A DNA stretch of 64,000 nt, taken from positions 85,508 to 149,507 of the forward strand of contig NZ_PIZV01000074.1 of the NCBI RefSeq assembly GCF_002835665.1, written 5' to 3'. Origin of the DNA: Chryseobacterium sp. PMSZPI. Its GTDB lineage: Bacteria; Bacteroidota; Bacteroidia; Flavobacteriales; Weeksellaceae. Position 1 is the stretch's first letter. Every line of letters starts with the position of its first letter. The notes beneath the pieces are model-generated. The model worked only from the letters and a program-made list of their open reading frames with translations, was not told the origin of the DNA and made no database searches. Below, piece after piece: positions 1 to 8,866 of the stretch. The translations under genes and the position numbers were made by a program.

Positions 1-400
1 TTTCGGTAGGAACTCTTACCTGCATTGTGTTTTCAGTCTTGTATTTTTTGATAAGCATGGCTTCAGTATCAGAAGTGTTGTAAGTGTCTTCATAAGCCAC
101 ATTGCTTTGCAGATTGCTTTTGGTAACAAAACCTCCAAGATCCTGAACAGACTTTTCAATAGCAATGGTAGCATTGTAGGCATCTTTTACCTCCATATTC
201 ACATCTGCAGTCTTGATGAACTTTTTGTCTTTGACTTCCATACTTGCAGCAGACGAAATGCTGTCTGATACTATGGCTGAAGAATCTGTTGAAGCTTCAT
301 AACTTTTAAGTTCACCGCTGGTGGCTTCACTCTTTTTACATGAATAAATACCCAGTAAAAGAACAGCTGATAATGATAGTGTAATGTAATTCGTTTTCAT
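1..400 (-). CDS. DUF4349-type lipoprotein (C-terminus outside window)
   Basis: The reading frame opens with ATG at 398-400 and runs off the left edge, so about 133 N-terminal residues are visible. It begins MKTNYITLSLSAVLLLGIYSC, a short hydrophobic signal ending in Cys, followed by KK; this is a lipoprotein signal with a loose lipobox. After a Ser/Ala-rich linker comes a segment reading FIKTADVNMEVKDAYNAT and then SVQDLGGFVTKSN, which resembles the start of the DUF4349 domain of envelope lipoproteins. The domain call is from memory of the family pattern. Function is unknown. It is divergent from the acyl-CoA dehydrogenase gene, with about 210 bases between them in which I see no further gene. 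Confidence 0.65.
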   Translation of the reverse strand, partial: MKTNYITLSLSAVLLLGIYSCKKSEATSGELKSYEASTDSSAIVSDSISSAASMEVKDKKFIKTADVNMEVKDAYNATIAIEKSVQDLGGFVTKSNLQSNVAYEDTYNTSDTEAMLIKKYKTENTMQVRVPTE

Positions 401-610
401 AGCGTAAGATTTTTGAGGTTTTGCTTGAGTCAAAGTTCAGCCACAATTCTTTGTAATGCTTGAAAATGGGAAGTAAAAAACTTGTAAAGAAAATATTCTT
501 TTTTAATCAATTGATTATTAGAATTTTGTAAAATGAAGTGTGAACTTGGAGCTTATTTTCGGAGTAATTTTTGCTTATGTTTTTACAAACCAAAATCACA
601 ATATATCATT

Positions 611-1969
611 ATGTCAAATACCTTTTCTAAAATCAGAAATGCCATAGGACTATTCACGTCCATAGATTTTGATCAGCTAAGTGCTATTTCGCAAAAAGTA
701 GATTTACCCAAACTGATGCATAATTTTTCAAAGTTGGATGATAAACAGCTTGCCGGACTTATGAAAATGCTGGATCAGGATAAGAAAACGAAAGAACTTC
801 CTCCCATTGATGGTGATTTTTACGATATCTACCATACTTTATCTCCTGAACAACGGGAAATTCAGCTTAAAGTAAGAGCTTTTATGGAAAAAGAGGTTAA
901 ACCTTTAGTCAATCATTACTGGCTCAGAGACGAGTTTCCTTTCGAATTGATTCCGAAATTTCAGAAACTGGATATCTGTGGAGTAACTTATGAAGGATAC
1001 GGCTGCCCGGGAATGCCTTTTTTGATGGAAGGGGTTATTGCAATGGAAATGGCAAGAATTGATGCCTCTATTGCAACTTTTTTTGGAGTACAGTCCGGGT
1101 TGGCAATGGGGTCCATTTATATCTGCGGTTCAGAAGAACAAAAACAGAAATGGCTTCCTCAGATGCAAAAGTTTGAAAAAATAGGTGCTTTTGGACTTAC
1201 AGAACCGGAAGTAGGTTCAGGTGCGGCAGGCGGGCTTACCGTTACCTGTAAGAAAACAGAGGAAGGGTGGGTTTTAAATGGTCAGAAAAAATGGATTGGA
1301 AATGCCACTTTTGCAGATCTTGTGATCATTTGGGCAAGAGATTTAGACAGTGGAGAAGTAAAAGGTTTTATTATAGAAAAAGATAATCCGGGATATTCTG
1401 TTGAGAAAATTAAAGGGAAAATGGCGTTGAGAATTGTTCAGAACGGATTGATTACATTAAAAGACTGTCTGGTAACCGAAGAAAACCGTCTTCAAAATGC
1501 CAATTCCTTTAAAGATACCGGAAAGGTATTGAGAATGACCAGGGCAGGAGTAGCGTGGATGGCGACAGGATGTGCAAGGGGAGCCTATGAAAGCGCTTTG
1601 GATTATACCCGAAAAAGAGAACAATTTGGAAGACCTATTGCTTCTTTTCAAATGATTCAGGGACACTTGGTTGAAATGTTGTCTAACCTTACTGCTATGC
1701 AGACAATGGTATTTAGGTTGTCTGAAATGCAGGATGAAGGTATTTTAAAAGATGAGCATGCTTCCTTAGCCAAAGTTTTTTGTACTCTAAGGACAAGGGA
1801 TATTGTATCCAGAGCTCGGGAAGTTATGGGAGGAAATGGTATTTTGCTGGAATATGATGTGGCAAGGTTTGTAGCAGATGCCGAGGCTATTTATTCTTAT
1901 GAAGGAACAAAAGAAATCAATTCACTTATTGTGGGTCGTTCCATTACAGGTTTTAGCGCTTTTGTATAA
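611..1969 (+). CDS. acyl-CoA dehydrogenase family protein
   Basis: FAD-dependent acyl-CoA dehydrogenase of 452 residues, oxidising an acyl-CoA thioester at the alpha-beta bond. The fold is complete: an N-terminal helical part, a middle flavin domain containing GAFGLTEPEVGSGA, and a C-terminal helical domain with REQFGRPIASFQ and REVMGGNGILLEYDVAR. The end reads YEGTKEINSLIVGRSITG; the Glu of YEGT matches the catalytic base position of glutaryl-CoA and isovaleryl-CoA dehydrogenases, and the tail most resembles glutaryl-CoA dehydrogenase. An 80-residue N-terminal extension precedes the core. The frame is open from 533, but the 26 extra residues there are Cys/Phe-rich and unlike a real N-terminus, so ATG 611 (MSNTFSK) is preferred. 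Exact substrate is not settled. Confidence 0.9.
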   Translation: MSNTFSKIRNAIGLFTSIDFDQLSAISQKVDLPKLMHNFSKLDDKQLAGLMKMLDQDKKTKELPPIDGDFYDIYHTLSPEQREIQLKVRAFMEKEVKPLVNHYWLRDEFPFELIPKFQKLDICGVTYEGYGCPGMPFLMEGVIAMEMARIDASIATFFGVQSGLAMGSIYICGSEEQKQKWLPQMQKFEKIGAFGLTEPEVGSGAAGGLTVTCKKTEEGWVLNGQKKWIGNATFADLVIIWARDLDSGEVKGFIIEKDNPGYSVEKIKGKMALRIVQNGLITLKDCLVTEENRLQNANSFKDTGKVLRMTRAGVAWMATGCARGAYESALDYTRKREQFGRPIASFQMIQGHLVEMLSNLTAMQTMVFRLSEMQDEGILKDEHASLAKVFCTLRTRDIVSRAREVMGGNGILLEYDVARFVADAEAIYSYEGTKEINSLIVGRSITGFSAFV

Positions 1970-1978
1970 ATGTAAAAT

Positions 1979-2024
1979 TGCAGATAATAGTTTCATAAAT
2001 ATCAGCCGAAGTCTATTATCTGCA
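1979..2024. terminator. 12-bp inverted repeat between convergent genes
   Basis: TGCAGATAATAG at 1979-1990 is a perfect reverse complement of CTATTATCTGCA at 2013-2024, with a 22-base spacer. It sits just after the stop of the acyl-CoA dehydrogenase gene and before the stop of the convergent doxX-type gene, so it could end both transcripts. It lacks a U-tract, so the terminator role is inferred. Confidence 0.4.
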
Positions 2025-2035
2025 GCTTAGGTGGT

Positions 2036-2413
2036 TTAGCTTACCAGGTTTTTATATTTTTCCCTGTTGTCAATAATAATCAAAATATTAATCAGAAATA
2101 ATATACCGGAAATGGCAATACCTGGGATTGAAGGATCTTTGAAAAGATTGTGAATTAAAATACCAACCATTACAGGCAGAATAACAATGGCTCCTAATGC
2201 TCTTGTTTTTGGAAAGATAAATAATAGCCCTCCTATAATTTCAACGGTTCCAACTAGGGGCAGTAGCCAGCCTATTTCTCCGAAAGCTGCATACACTTTC
2301 ATTTGAGCGTCTGTCAATTTTGGAGTAGGATTATAATGGAAGAATTTGTCTAATCCTGCATTAAGAAACATAACTCCGAATAATAAGCAAATAATAAACT
2401 TTACTATTTTCAT
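2036..2413 (-). CDS. DoxX family membrane protein
   Basis: Small integral membrane protein of 125 residues with four hydrophobic segments. The N-terminus reads KFIICLLFGVMFLNAGLDKF; a GxxKF/GLDKF motif in the first helix followed by a loop with NPTP is characteristic of the DoxX/DoxD-like family. The family has been linked to quinone-dependent and thiol redox membrane complexes in some bacteria, but no such partner is adjacent here. It is a single-gene unit convergent with the acyl-CoA dehydrogenase gene, with its own likely -7 box 17 bases upstream of the start codon. Confidence 0.8.
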   Translation of the reverse strand: MKIVKFIICLLFGVMFLNAGLDKFFHYNPTPKLTDAQMKVYAAFGEIGWLLPLVGTVEIIGGLLFIFPKTRALGAIVILPVMVGILIHNLFKDPSIPGIAISGILFLINILIIIDNREKYKNLVS

Positions 2414-2430
2414 AATTGATGATTTTATAT

Positions 2431-2438
2431 CAAATGTA
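2431..2438 (-). promoter_or_regulatory. -7 box of the doxX-type gene
   Basis: On the minus strand the sequence is TACATTTG, a perfect match to the Bacteroidota -7 consensus TAnnTTTG, and it ends 17 bases before the start codon at 2413. No clear -33 TTTG at the usual 19-21 base spacing is seen. Confidence 0.4.
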
Positions 2439-2595
2439 AAACAAATACAAATAATATGTAACTATTTGTGTTGAAAATTTAAAATAAGTTATCAATTATT
2501 GATTATTTGTGTCTATGGAATAGTTGTTTTGATGTAGCTTTCATCATTTCTCAATTATCATCCATCATTTATTATTCATTGCTCATTACTGATAT

Positions 2596-3714
2596 CTAGT
2601 CCATTTCCTTTAATGTAATGTTCTTTGAAATTTTATAAGTTTTCTTCTTTTTATTGGGCTTTTCATCTTCACCGAGAAGTTTTCCCCAAGGTTTCAGGTC
2701 GTCAACCTTTTCGCAAATTATTTTAATAATCGCAATGGCCGGGATACACAGGAACATTCCTGCGATTCCCCAAAGATGCTCGCCTAGCAGAATTCCAATG
2801 AAAGAAAACAAGGCGTTAATTTTTACTTTAGACCCTACTACAAATGGTAAAACAATATTACCGTCTACTGCGTGTATGGCAATATATCCTACAGTTAGAT
2901 AAATACATGTTGAAGGACTGGCTGTTGCGAATGCGATGAAACAAGAGATAACCAGTGAAATAAAAATACCCAGGTAAGGAATTACGTTTAATAGACCAGT
3001 CAAAACAGCCAGGAGAATCGCGTATTTTACTCCTAAAACAGTAAGAAGAATTGAAGTAAGAATGGATACTATAAGTACCTGAAGACATAATCCGAAAATG
3101 TATTTCTTTGTCATAATACGTATTTCGGTTACCGCAGCCTGTACACTTGATTTATGTCTTTCATTGAAGACGGTAACAATAAAGTTATTCAATAATCTTC
3201 TATAATTTAAAATGAAGATAAAAAATAAGGTAAAGAAAATGATGAAACCAAATCCTGTTGAAAATATTCCAAATGTAAAACCTAAAATAGCCCCGGAAGA
3301 AGAAAGGAGTTTATTGAGAGCCTGATTGATGTAATCTACTTGTTCATTCACTTTTACATTGAATGTTTTCGAAACCCAATGCTGAAGATTATTAAAAACA
3401 GTGGTAAGTTGTTCTCTAAGGTGGGGCAGGTCTTTGCTGAAATCTGATAATTGAGAACTGAAAAAATAAATCAGTCCGCTTAAAATAACCAACATGATGA
3501 AAACAGAAGTCATGGTAGATATAGATCTCGGAAATCTTAGCTTTCGTTCCATAAAAGTGGCTACCGGTAAAAATAACATTGCCATCAGGAATGCAAAGAA
3601 AAAAGGAGCCAAAATTGTTTGTCCTAATGCTAAAAGGTAGCCAAGGCCAATGATAGAAATGACTACCATGGTAAGTTTGGGAAGAAAAGGAAGTCTAAGA
3701 AAATTCATAATCAA
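2596..3714 (-). CDS. AI-2E family transporter (PerM/UPF0118)
   Basis: Polytopic membrane permease of 372 residues. Two N-terminal helices (about 10-60) are followed by a soluble amphipathic segment (about 85-145), then a cluster of C-terminal helices. The stretch GLLNVIPYLGIFISLV and the later HAVDGNIVLPFVVGSKVKINAL match the conserved GxxxxIPYlG and PxxxGxxvxlhPl blocks of the AI-2E/PerM family. Members export diverse small molecules or ions (quorum signals, Na+), so the substrate is unknown. The tail is Lys-rich and cytoplasmic. A frame overlapping its start (3711-3896) encodes nothing recognisable. Confidence 0.88.
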   Translation of the reverse strand: MIMNFLRLPFLPKLTMVVISIIGLGYLLALGQTILAPFFFAFLMAMLFLPVATFMERKLRFPRSISTMTSVFIMLVILSGLIYFFSSQLSDFSKDLPHLREQLTTVFNNLQHWVSKTFNVKVNEQVDYINQALNKLLSSSGAILGFTFGIFSTGFGFIIFFTLFFIFILNYRRLLNNFIVTVFNERHKSSVQAAVTEIRIMTKKYIFGLCLQVLIVSILTSILLTVLGVKYAILLAVLTGLLNVIPYLGIFISLVISCFIAFATASPSTCIYLTVGYIAIHAVDGNIVLPFVVGSKVKINALFSFIGILLGEHLWGIAGMFLCIPAIAIIKIICEKVDDLKPWGKLLGEDEKPNKKKKTYKISKNITLKEMD

Positions 3715-3849
3715 AAATATGGAGTAAAAGAATAAAAATAAGAAAACCTACCCAAGTGAAAAATTTTTTTATTCACCGGCTTGAGTTTTCTTTTAGCGCA
3801 GCAAATTTCATTCCAGCCGGTAAGCTGTAAAATTAAGGAATATTGAAGT

Positions 3850-3894
3850 TTTAATAAAAAGAGAAACACGCCTCGGATGACCGGGACGTGTTTC
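3850..3894 (-). terminator. rho-independent terminator of lon
   Basis: GAAACACG (3863-3870) pairs with CGTGTTTC (3887-3894), and inside it CTCGG pairs with CCGGG around an ATGA loop. Read on the minus strand, the hairpin is followed by TTTTTATT. It begins 26 bases past the lon stop codon. Confidence 0.8.
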
Positions 3895-3919
3895 ATTATT
3901 GAGAAGTTAATATGTTGTT

Positions 3920-6325
3920 TTATTTTTCAATAGCAATATCGATAACCTCTTCCATTCTGTTAACGTAATGTACTTTCAGGTTTTTTAAATAATCTTTCTT
4001 GATTTCTTCTACATCTTTTCTATTGGCTTCACAAAGGATTACATCTTTGACCCCGGCTCTGGTAGCGGCTAGAAGTTTTTCTTTGATACCGCCTACAGGC
4101 AGAACTTTTCCTCTTAGAGTAATTTCACCTGTCATTGCAAGGTGAGGTTTTATTTTTTTGTTTTTAAAAGAAGAAACCATTGAAGTAAGCATCGCAATAC
4201 CTGCTGATGGCCCATCTTTAGGAGTTGCTCCCTCCGGAACGTGAACGTGGATGTTTTTCTTATCCAAATCTTCCTGTGCAATTCCTAATTCATCATGCTT
4301 AGCTTTGATGTATTCTAAAGCAATCGTTGCTGATTCTTTCATTACCGTTCCCAGATTTCCGGTCATTGTTAAAGCTCCTTTACCATTGCTTAAGATACTT
4401 TCGATATAAAGAATATCTCCCCCTACACTTGTCCATGCAAGACCTGTTACCACACCTGGAACTCCAGTGATTTCTGATAAGCTTTTCGGTCTTGGAACAC
4501 CCAAGATTTCATCTACTTTTTCAACAGAAATTTTAGGATCATATTCTTTTACTAAAGCAGTTTGTAGGGCTACCCACCTTGCAATGGAAGCAATTCTTTT
4601 TTCTAAAGTTCTTACTCCGCTCTCTGAAGTATGAGCCTCTACAATATGCTTGAGTTCAGTATTTCCAAGCTTGAATGATTTTGTATCCAAACCATTTTCT
4701 TCCTGTTGTTTTTTGATGAGGTGTCGTTTAGCAATCTCAATCTTTTCTTCTAGAGTATATCCGGCGATCTGAATGATTTCAGTTCTGTCCAAAAGAGGAG
4801 TTTGTATCGTAGAGAGGGAGTTGGCTGTTGCAATGAACATTACTTTAGACAGGTCGTAACCCATCTCAAGGAAATTGTCATAAAATGACTTATTTTGTTC
4901 CGGATCAAGAACTTCTAATAACGCAGAGCTTGGATCACCATGAAGACCTTGTCCGATTTTATCAATCTCATCCAGCACGATGACAGGGTTAGATGTTCCT
5001 GATTTTTTGATAGACTGTAAGATTCTTCCGGCCATTGCTCCAATGTACGTTTTTCTATGTCCGCGGATTTCACTTTCATCGTGAAGACCACCCAGGGATA
5101 ATCTTACATATTTTCTACCTAAAGCATCTGCAATCGATTTTCCTAATGAAGTCTTACCAACTCCTGGAGGCCCTACCAACAATAGGATAGGGGATTTCAT
5201 GTTGTTTTTTAATTTTAAAACAGCCATGTGTTCCAGGATTCTCTTTTTGATGTCTTCAAGCCCGAAATGAGCTTTGTCTAAAACTTTTTCAGCTTTTGCA
5301 ATATCAAAAATATCTTTAGTGTAAGTTTCCCATGGAAGATCAGTAAAGAAATCAAGATAATTTCTTTGTACATTATAATCAGGAGAGTTAGGATTCTGAC
5401 GCTGAAGTCTGTTGATTTCTTTTTGGAAATGCTCTTCTACTTCTTTGCTCCATTTTTTGGTCCTGGCTTTAGCAATAAGGTCTTCTACATCACTTTCCGG
5501 CCCGCCGCCCAATTCTTCCTGAATAGTTCTGATCTGTTGATTTAGAAAATATTCTCTTTGCTGCTTATCAAGGTCTTTTGAAGTTTTTTGATGAATTTGG
5601 TTCCTCAATTCCAGTTTTCTGAAATCTTCATGCATCATTTCATAACACTTATTTGCTCTTTCCATCATGCTTTTCTCTTCAAGCAATTTCTGTTTTACCA
5701 CAGATGGGAAGCTTGCATTGGTACAAATGAAATTTAACAAATCATCATTATTGTTGATGTTTTTTATGGCAAAGTTGGCTGCATTAGGTATGTTTGGATC
5801 AAGTTCAATGATTTTTAAAGCAAGTTCCTTGATGTTTTCCAATAATGCTTCATATTCTTCCTGATTTTTAGGCTGCGTATCTTTTAATTTTGATATTTCA
5901 GCTTTGAAATAAGGCTGATTGTCAATAATTTTTTTGATTTTAAACCTATGAAATCCTTTAGTAATAGCCGTGATATTACCTTCAGGTAATCTTATAATCT
6001 TAATAATCTTTGCCAACGTACCGGTAAGATAAATGTCTTTTTCGGTAGGCTGTTCCAGATCTGAATTTTTCTGACTTACAATTCCAATAAAATCTCCGTT
6101 CTTCTGTGCTTCTTCAAGAAGTTGTATAGACGTTTTTCTCCCTGCAGTAATAGGAATTACCACATTTGGGAACATGACCATATTTCTTACGGGAAGTATA
6201 GGGAATATTTTTTGTCCGGAATTTTTATCAGTCTCCGAGAAGTCGGAAAGATTGATTTCTTCAGCTACGATATCAAATCCGTCGCTGATCATTTCTTCTA
6301 AACTAATATCTTCAAATTCTGTCAT
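3920..6325 (-). CDS. lon: endopeptidase La (Lon protease)
   Basis: ATP-dependent serine protease of 801 residues that degrades misfolded and regulatory proteins in the cytoplasm. Domains in order: LON substrate-binding N-domain (about 40-235), a coiled-coil linker, an AAA+ module with Walker A GPPGVGKTS near residue 385 and Walker B VIVLDEIDKIG, and a C-terminal peptidase. The catalytic Ser is in PKDGPSAG near residue 707 and the catalytic Lys in GGIKEKLLAA near 749, so the Ser-Lys dyad is intact. It is slightly longer than E. coli Lon (784) through an acidic N-terminal extension (EFEDISLEEM). It is a single gene with its own terminator and two palindromes upstream of the start. Confidence 0.98.
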   Translation of the reverse strand: MTEFEDISLEEMISDGFDIVAEEINLSDFSETDKNSGQKIFPILPVRNMVMFPNVVIPITAGRKTSIQLLEEAQKNGDFIGIVSQKNSDLEQPTEKDIYLTGTLAKIIKIIRLPEGNITAITKGFHRFKIKKIIDNQPYFKAEISKLKDTQPKNQEEYEALLENIKELALKIIELDPNIPNAANFAIKNINNNDDLLNFICTNASFPSVVKQKLLEEKSMMERANKCYEMMHEDFRKLELRNQIHQKTSKDLDKQQREYFLNQQIRTIQEELGGGPESDVEDLIAKARTKKWSKEVEEHFQKEINRLQRQNPNSPDYNVQRNYLDFFTDLPWETYTKDIFDIAKAEKVLDKAHFGLEDIKKRILEHMAVLKLKNNMKSPILLLVGPPGVGKTSLGKSIADALGRKYVRLSLGGLHDESEIRGHRKTYIGAMAGRILQSIKKSGTSNPVIVLDEIDKIGQGLHGDPSSALLEVLDPEQNKSFYDNFLEMGYDLSKVMFIATANSLSTIQTPLLDRTEIIQIAGYTLEEKIEIAKRHLIKKQQEENGLDTKSFKLGNTELKHIVEAHTSESGVRTLEKRIASIARWVALQTALVKEYDPKISVEKVDEILGVPRPKSLSEITGVPGVVTGLAWTSVGGDILYIESILSNGKGALTMTGNLGTVMKESATIALEYIKAKHDELGIAQEDLDKKNIHVHVPEGATPKDGPSAGIAMLTSMVSSFKNKKIKPHLAMTGEITLRGKVLPVGGIKEKLLAATRAGVKDVILCEANRKDVEEIKKDYLKNLKVHYVNRMEEVIDIAIEK

Positions 6326-6335
6326 AATTGATCGA

Positions 6336-6414
6336 ATGACAAATTGTCATTTTCGTTTTTAATCGTTAAAGGGATTTTTTATAATATGCTCTGAAAACGT
6401 GTAGCATATTATAA
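6336..6414. promoter_or_regulatory. two perfect palindromes in the lon leader/promoter
   Basis: ATGACAA-A-TTGTCAT lies at 6336-6350, 10 bases upstream of the lon ATG. A second perfect inverted repeat, TTATAATATGCT (6379-6390) and AGCATATTATAA (6403-6414), has a 12-base spacer. Both lie in the 260-base divergent region between lon and the PpiD-like gene. Operator or mRNA-structure roles are inferred; the cognate protein is unknown. Confidence 0.4.
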
Positions 6415-6585
6415 TGTTCTAAAATGCACAATACTTATGCCATTTGTTTTTTACTAAAAAATATGGTCAAAATTTCCTTTTTTCAAAAAACTTTCTCATT
6501 AAAAGACAAAATAAAGAACTTCTGCTTCTGTAATTTCTTAAAAATGTGTATTTTCGCAAACTGATAAAAAACTATAATTTATAAA

Positions 6586-8739
6586 ATGGCAATTTTAGGA
6601 CAGATTAGGAGTAAGCCTTGGCTTTTAATGGGAGTAATAGCACTGGCGCTTTTAGCGTTTTTGGTGAACCCGGACAGCATCGACAAGGTTTTTGGTAAAA
6701 ATCCTGATGTTTTAGGAAAAGTAAACGGTGAGAAGATCACCCGCGAAGAGTTCAATGATCAACTTTTCGTGCTGCAGCAGCAAGCTGAACAACAAGGTCG
6801 TCCAAAAAATGGTCTTGAAGAGCAGGCTTGGCAGTTACTTGTACAATCTAAGCTTATCAAACAGCAGTTTGAGAAATTGGGCTTTGAGATGACTGATGAT
6901 TATTTCTGGAACCAAATCCAGTATGATCAGATGTTTGCCCAAAATCAACAGTTCTTTGATGAGAAAGGTAATTTTAAAACTCAAGAACTTAAAAAAGAAA
7001 TTGAAACATTAAAAAATACCAATCCTCAAGGGTATACTCAATGGTTGAAAACAAGAAAGACTATTGAATATAGATTGATGGCAAGACAGGTATTTACCAA
7101 TATTTCGGCAGGAATTACCACCGGTAAGAAAGAAGCTGAAGAATTGATGAAGGAAAGAGATCAGCTTGCTGATATCGACTTCGTAAAAGTTGATTATGCT
7201 GCTTACCTTCAGAAAACAAAAATCAATGTTTCGACAGAAGATCTTGCGAACTATATCAAGCAACATCCGGTAATGTTCAAGGCTGAGCCTAGCAGAAACT
7301 TAGGTATTGTATTTTTCCCGGCTAAACCTAGTGCGGCGGATGATGCAGCTGCTATGAAGGAAATTACAAAATTATACTCAGGAGGTACTGATGCAAGCGG
7401 AGGTACAGAAAACTTCCAGAATACGAAAAATGATTCTATGTTTGTAATGGCAAACTCTGATATGCCTTTCAATCCTCAGTATGTAACTCCTAAACAATTG
7501 CCTGCAACAATACAAGGTCAGATCACTACTGCTGCAGTAGGACAAACTTTTGGGCCTTACAAAGAGCAAAATTTCTATGTAGTTTCTAAGCTTGTTGGTA
7601 AAAAAACATCAGATTCTACATTATCAAGACATATCCTTATTGCTTTCAAAGGAAGCCCTGCGGGAGAGGGAGTAACGAGATCCAAAGAGCAGGCTAAGAA
7701 ATTGGCAGACTCTATCGGAGCCATCGTAAAAGCAACTCCTGCTAAGTTTACTGAATTCCTGAAACTTTCTAATGATCCAAATTCTGCTGCACAAGGTGGT
7801 AGCTTAGGTTGGACAACTCCAGAAACGCCTTTTGTTCCGGAATTCCTTACCTATTTAGCAAACAACCCTAAAGGAGCTACAGGAGTAGTAGAAACACAAT
7901 TCGGTTACCATATCATCAATATTGAAGATAAGAAGACCGGATCAATGGGATATAAAGTGGCTAACCTGATCAAAGAAATTAAACCTTCTGATGCTACGGA
8001 AGCTGAAACAGACAAAAAAGCAAGGAAATTCATTCAGCAGGTTCAAGGGAAATCGTTTAATGATTTCGTGAATATTGCTAAGAAAGGTAATTATCAGTTT
8101 ACTAACCCTAAAGCTGCGAAGAGATTTGAAGGTCAGCTTCAAGGTCTAGGTACTGAAAAAGACGGAGATATTTTAACTTGGGCTTTTGATAAGAAGAGAT
8201 CTAAAGGAGATACAGAATTCTTTACAGTAGACGGAACAGGTGATAAAATTGTAGTATATCTGAACGGAAAACAGGAAGCTGGTCTTGCTGATCCGGAATC
8301 TGTAAGAGATCAGATTGAAGTAATTGTTAAAAATAAATTGGCAGCAAAACAAATTTCTGATAAAATTGCAGCAGCAAAAGCTTCAAGCTTAGATCAGGTT
8401 GCTAAATTATTTGCTACTACAAAACAATCTGCTCAGGTTAACCTATTGAACCCTTCAGTAGCTGGTGCTATGGAGCCTAAAGTAGCTGGTGCAGCATTCG
8501 GAGTAGCGAAAGGTAAACTTTCTAATCCGGTTGAAGGTGGAACAGGTGTTTATGTTTTAATTAAGAAAACAGAAACAGTAAACAAACAACCAGGAGATCT
8601 TAAGCAGTTTACAGAGTCTATTACTCAGAGAAATGCAGGAATGTTCGGACAAGCTTGGATGAAGAGCCTTCAGGACAATGCAGATATCAAAGATTATAGA
8701 ATTGAGATCTGGAACAAGCTGGGAAATCAGCAACAATAA
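6586..8739 (+). CDS. PpiD-like peptidylprolyl isomerase / SurA N-domain foldase
   Basis: Inner-membrane-anchored periplasmic folding factor of 717 residues. One transmembrane helix at about 13-28 (LLMGVIALALLAFLV) is followed by a SurA-N-like domain beginning VNGEKITREEFNDQL (about 45-200). A parvulin-type rotamase domain begins with SRHILIAFKG near residue 347 and contains GGSLGWTTPET and TQFGYHIINIEDKK to about 455. The C-terminal 250 residues form a second chaperone-like region. Order and size match PpiD (E. coli 623 residues), here longer. It probably helps fold outer-membrane proteins. TATTTTCG at 6548-6555 could be its -7 box. Confidence 0.9.
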   Translation: MAILGQIRSKPWLLMGVIALALLAFLVNPDSIDKVFGKNPDVLGKVNGEKITREEFNDQLFVLQQQAEQQGRPKNGLEEQAWQLLVQSKLIKQQFEKLGFEMTDDYFWNQIQYDQMFAQNQQFFDEKGNFKTQELKKEIETLKNTNPQGYTQWLKTRKTIEYRLMARQVFTNISAGITTGKKEAEELMKERDQLADIDFVKVDYAAYLQKTKINVSTEDLANYIKQHPVMFKAEPSRNLGIVFFPAKPSAADDAAAMKEITKLYSGGTDASGGTENFQNTKNDSMFVMANSDMPFNPQYVTPKQLPATIQGQITTAAVGQTFGPYKEQNFYVVSKLVGKKTSDSTLSRHILIAFKGSPAGEGVTRSKEQAKKLADSIGAIVKATPAKFTEFLKLSNDPNSAAQGGSLGWTTPETPFVPEFLTYLANNPKGATGVVETQFGYHIINIEDKKTGSMGYKVANLIKEIKPSDATEAETDKKARKFIQQVQGKSFNDFVNIAKKGNYQFTNPKAAKRFEGQLQGLGTEKDGDILTWAFDKKRSKGDTEFFTVDGTGDKIVVYLNGKQEAGLADPESVRDQIEVIVKNKLAAKQISDKIAAAKASSLDQVAKLFATTKQSAQVNLLNPSVAGAMEPKVAGAAFGVAKGKLSNPVEGGTGVYVLIKKTETVNKQPGDLKQFTESITQRNAGMFGQAWMKSLQDNADIKDYRIEIWNKLGNQQQ

Positions 8740-8760
8740 GAATTTAATTTTACAGATATA

Positions 8761-8790
8761 AAAGCGACAAATTTTTTTGTCGCTTTTTTT
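8761..8790 (+). terminator. rho-independent terminator after the PpiD-like gene
   Basis: AAAGCGACAAA (8761-8771) pairs with TTTGTCGCTTT (8776-8786), followed by a T-run to 8790. It starts 22 bases after the stop codon. Confidence 0.88.
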
Positions 8791-8836
8791 GTATTTAACG
8801 CAGAACAATAAAGGAAAAGATTAATTTAAAATGTAT

Positions 8837-8844
8837 TATATTTG
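8837..8844 (+). promoter_or_regulatory. -7 box of the MCE gene
   Basis: TATATTTG is a perfect TAnnTTTG box ending 22 bases before the GTG start at 8867. The upstream -33 element is not obvious. It lies between the preceding terminator and the MCE gene, so it probably starts the MCE/Fe-S transcript. Confidence 0.5.
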
Positions 8845-8866
8845 CTTATTAGAAAAAAATTAGCAA

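Noticed and set aside
533..610. N-terminal extension of the acyl-CoA dehydrogenase
   Set aside because: Its Cys/Phe-rich residues are unlike the family, and a better start exists at 611.
3711..3896. 61-codon open frame upstream of the AI-2E permease gene
   Set aside because: No signal or domain, overlaps a lon terminator, and reads as chance.
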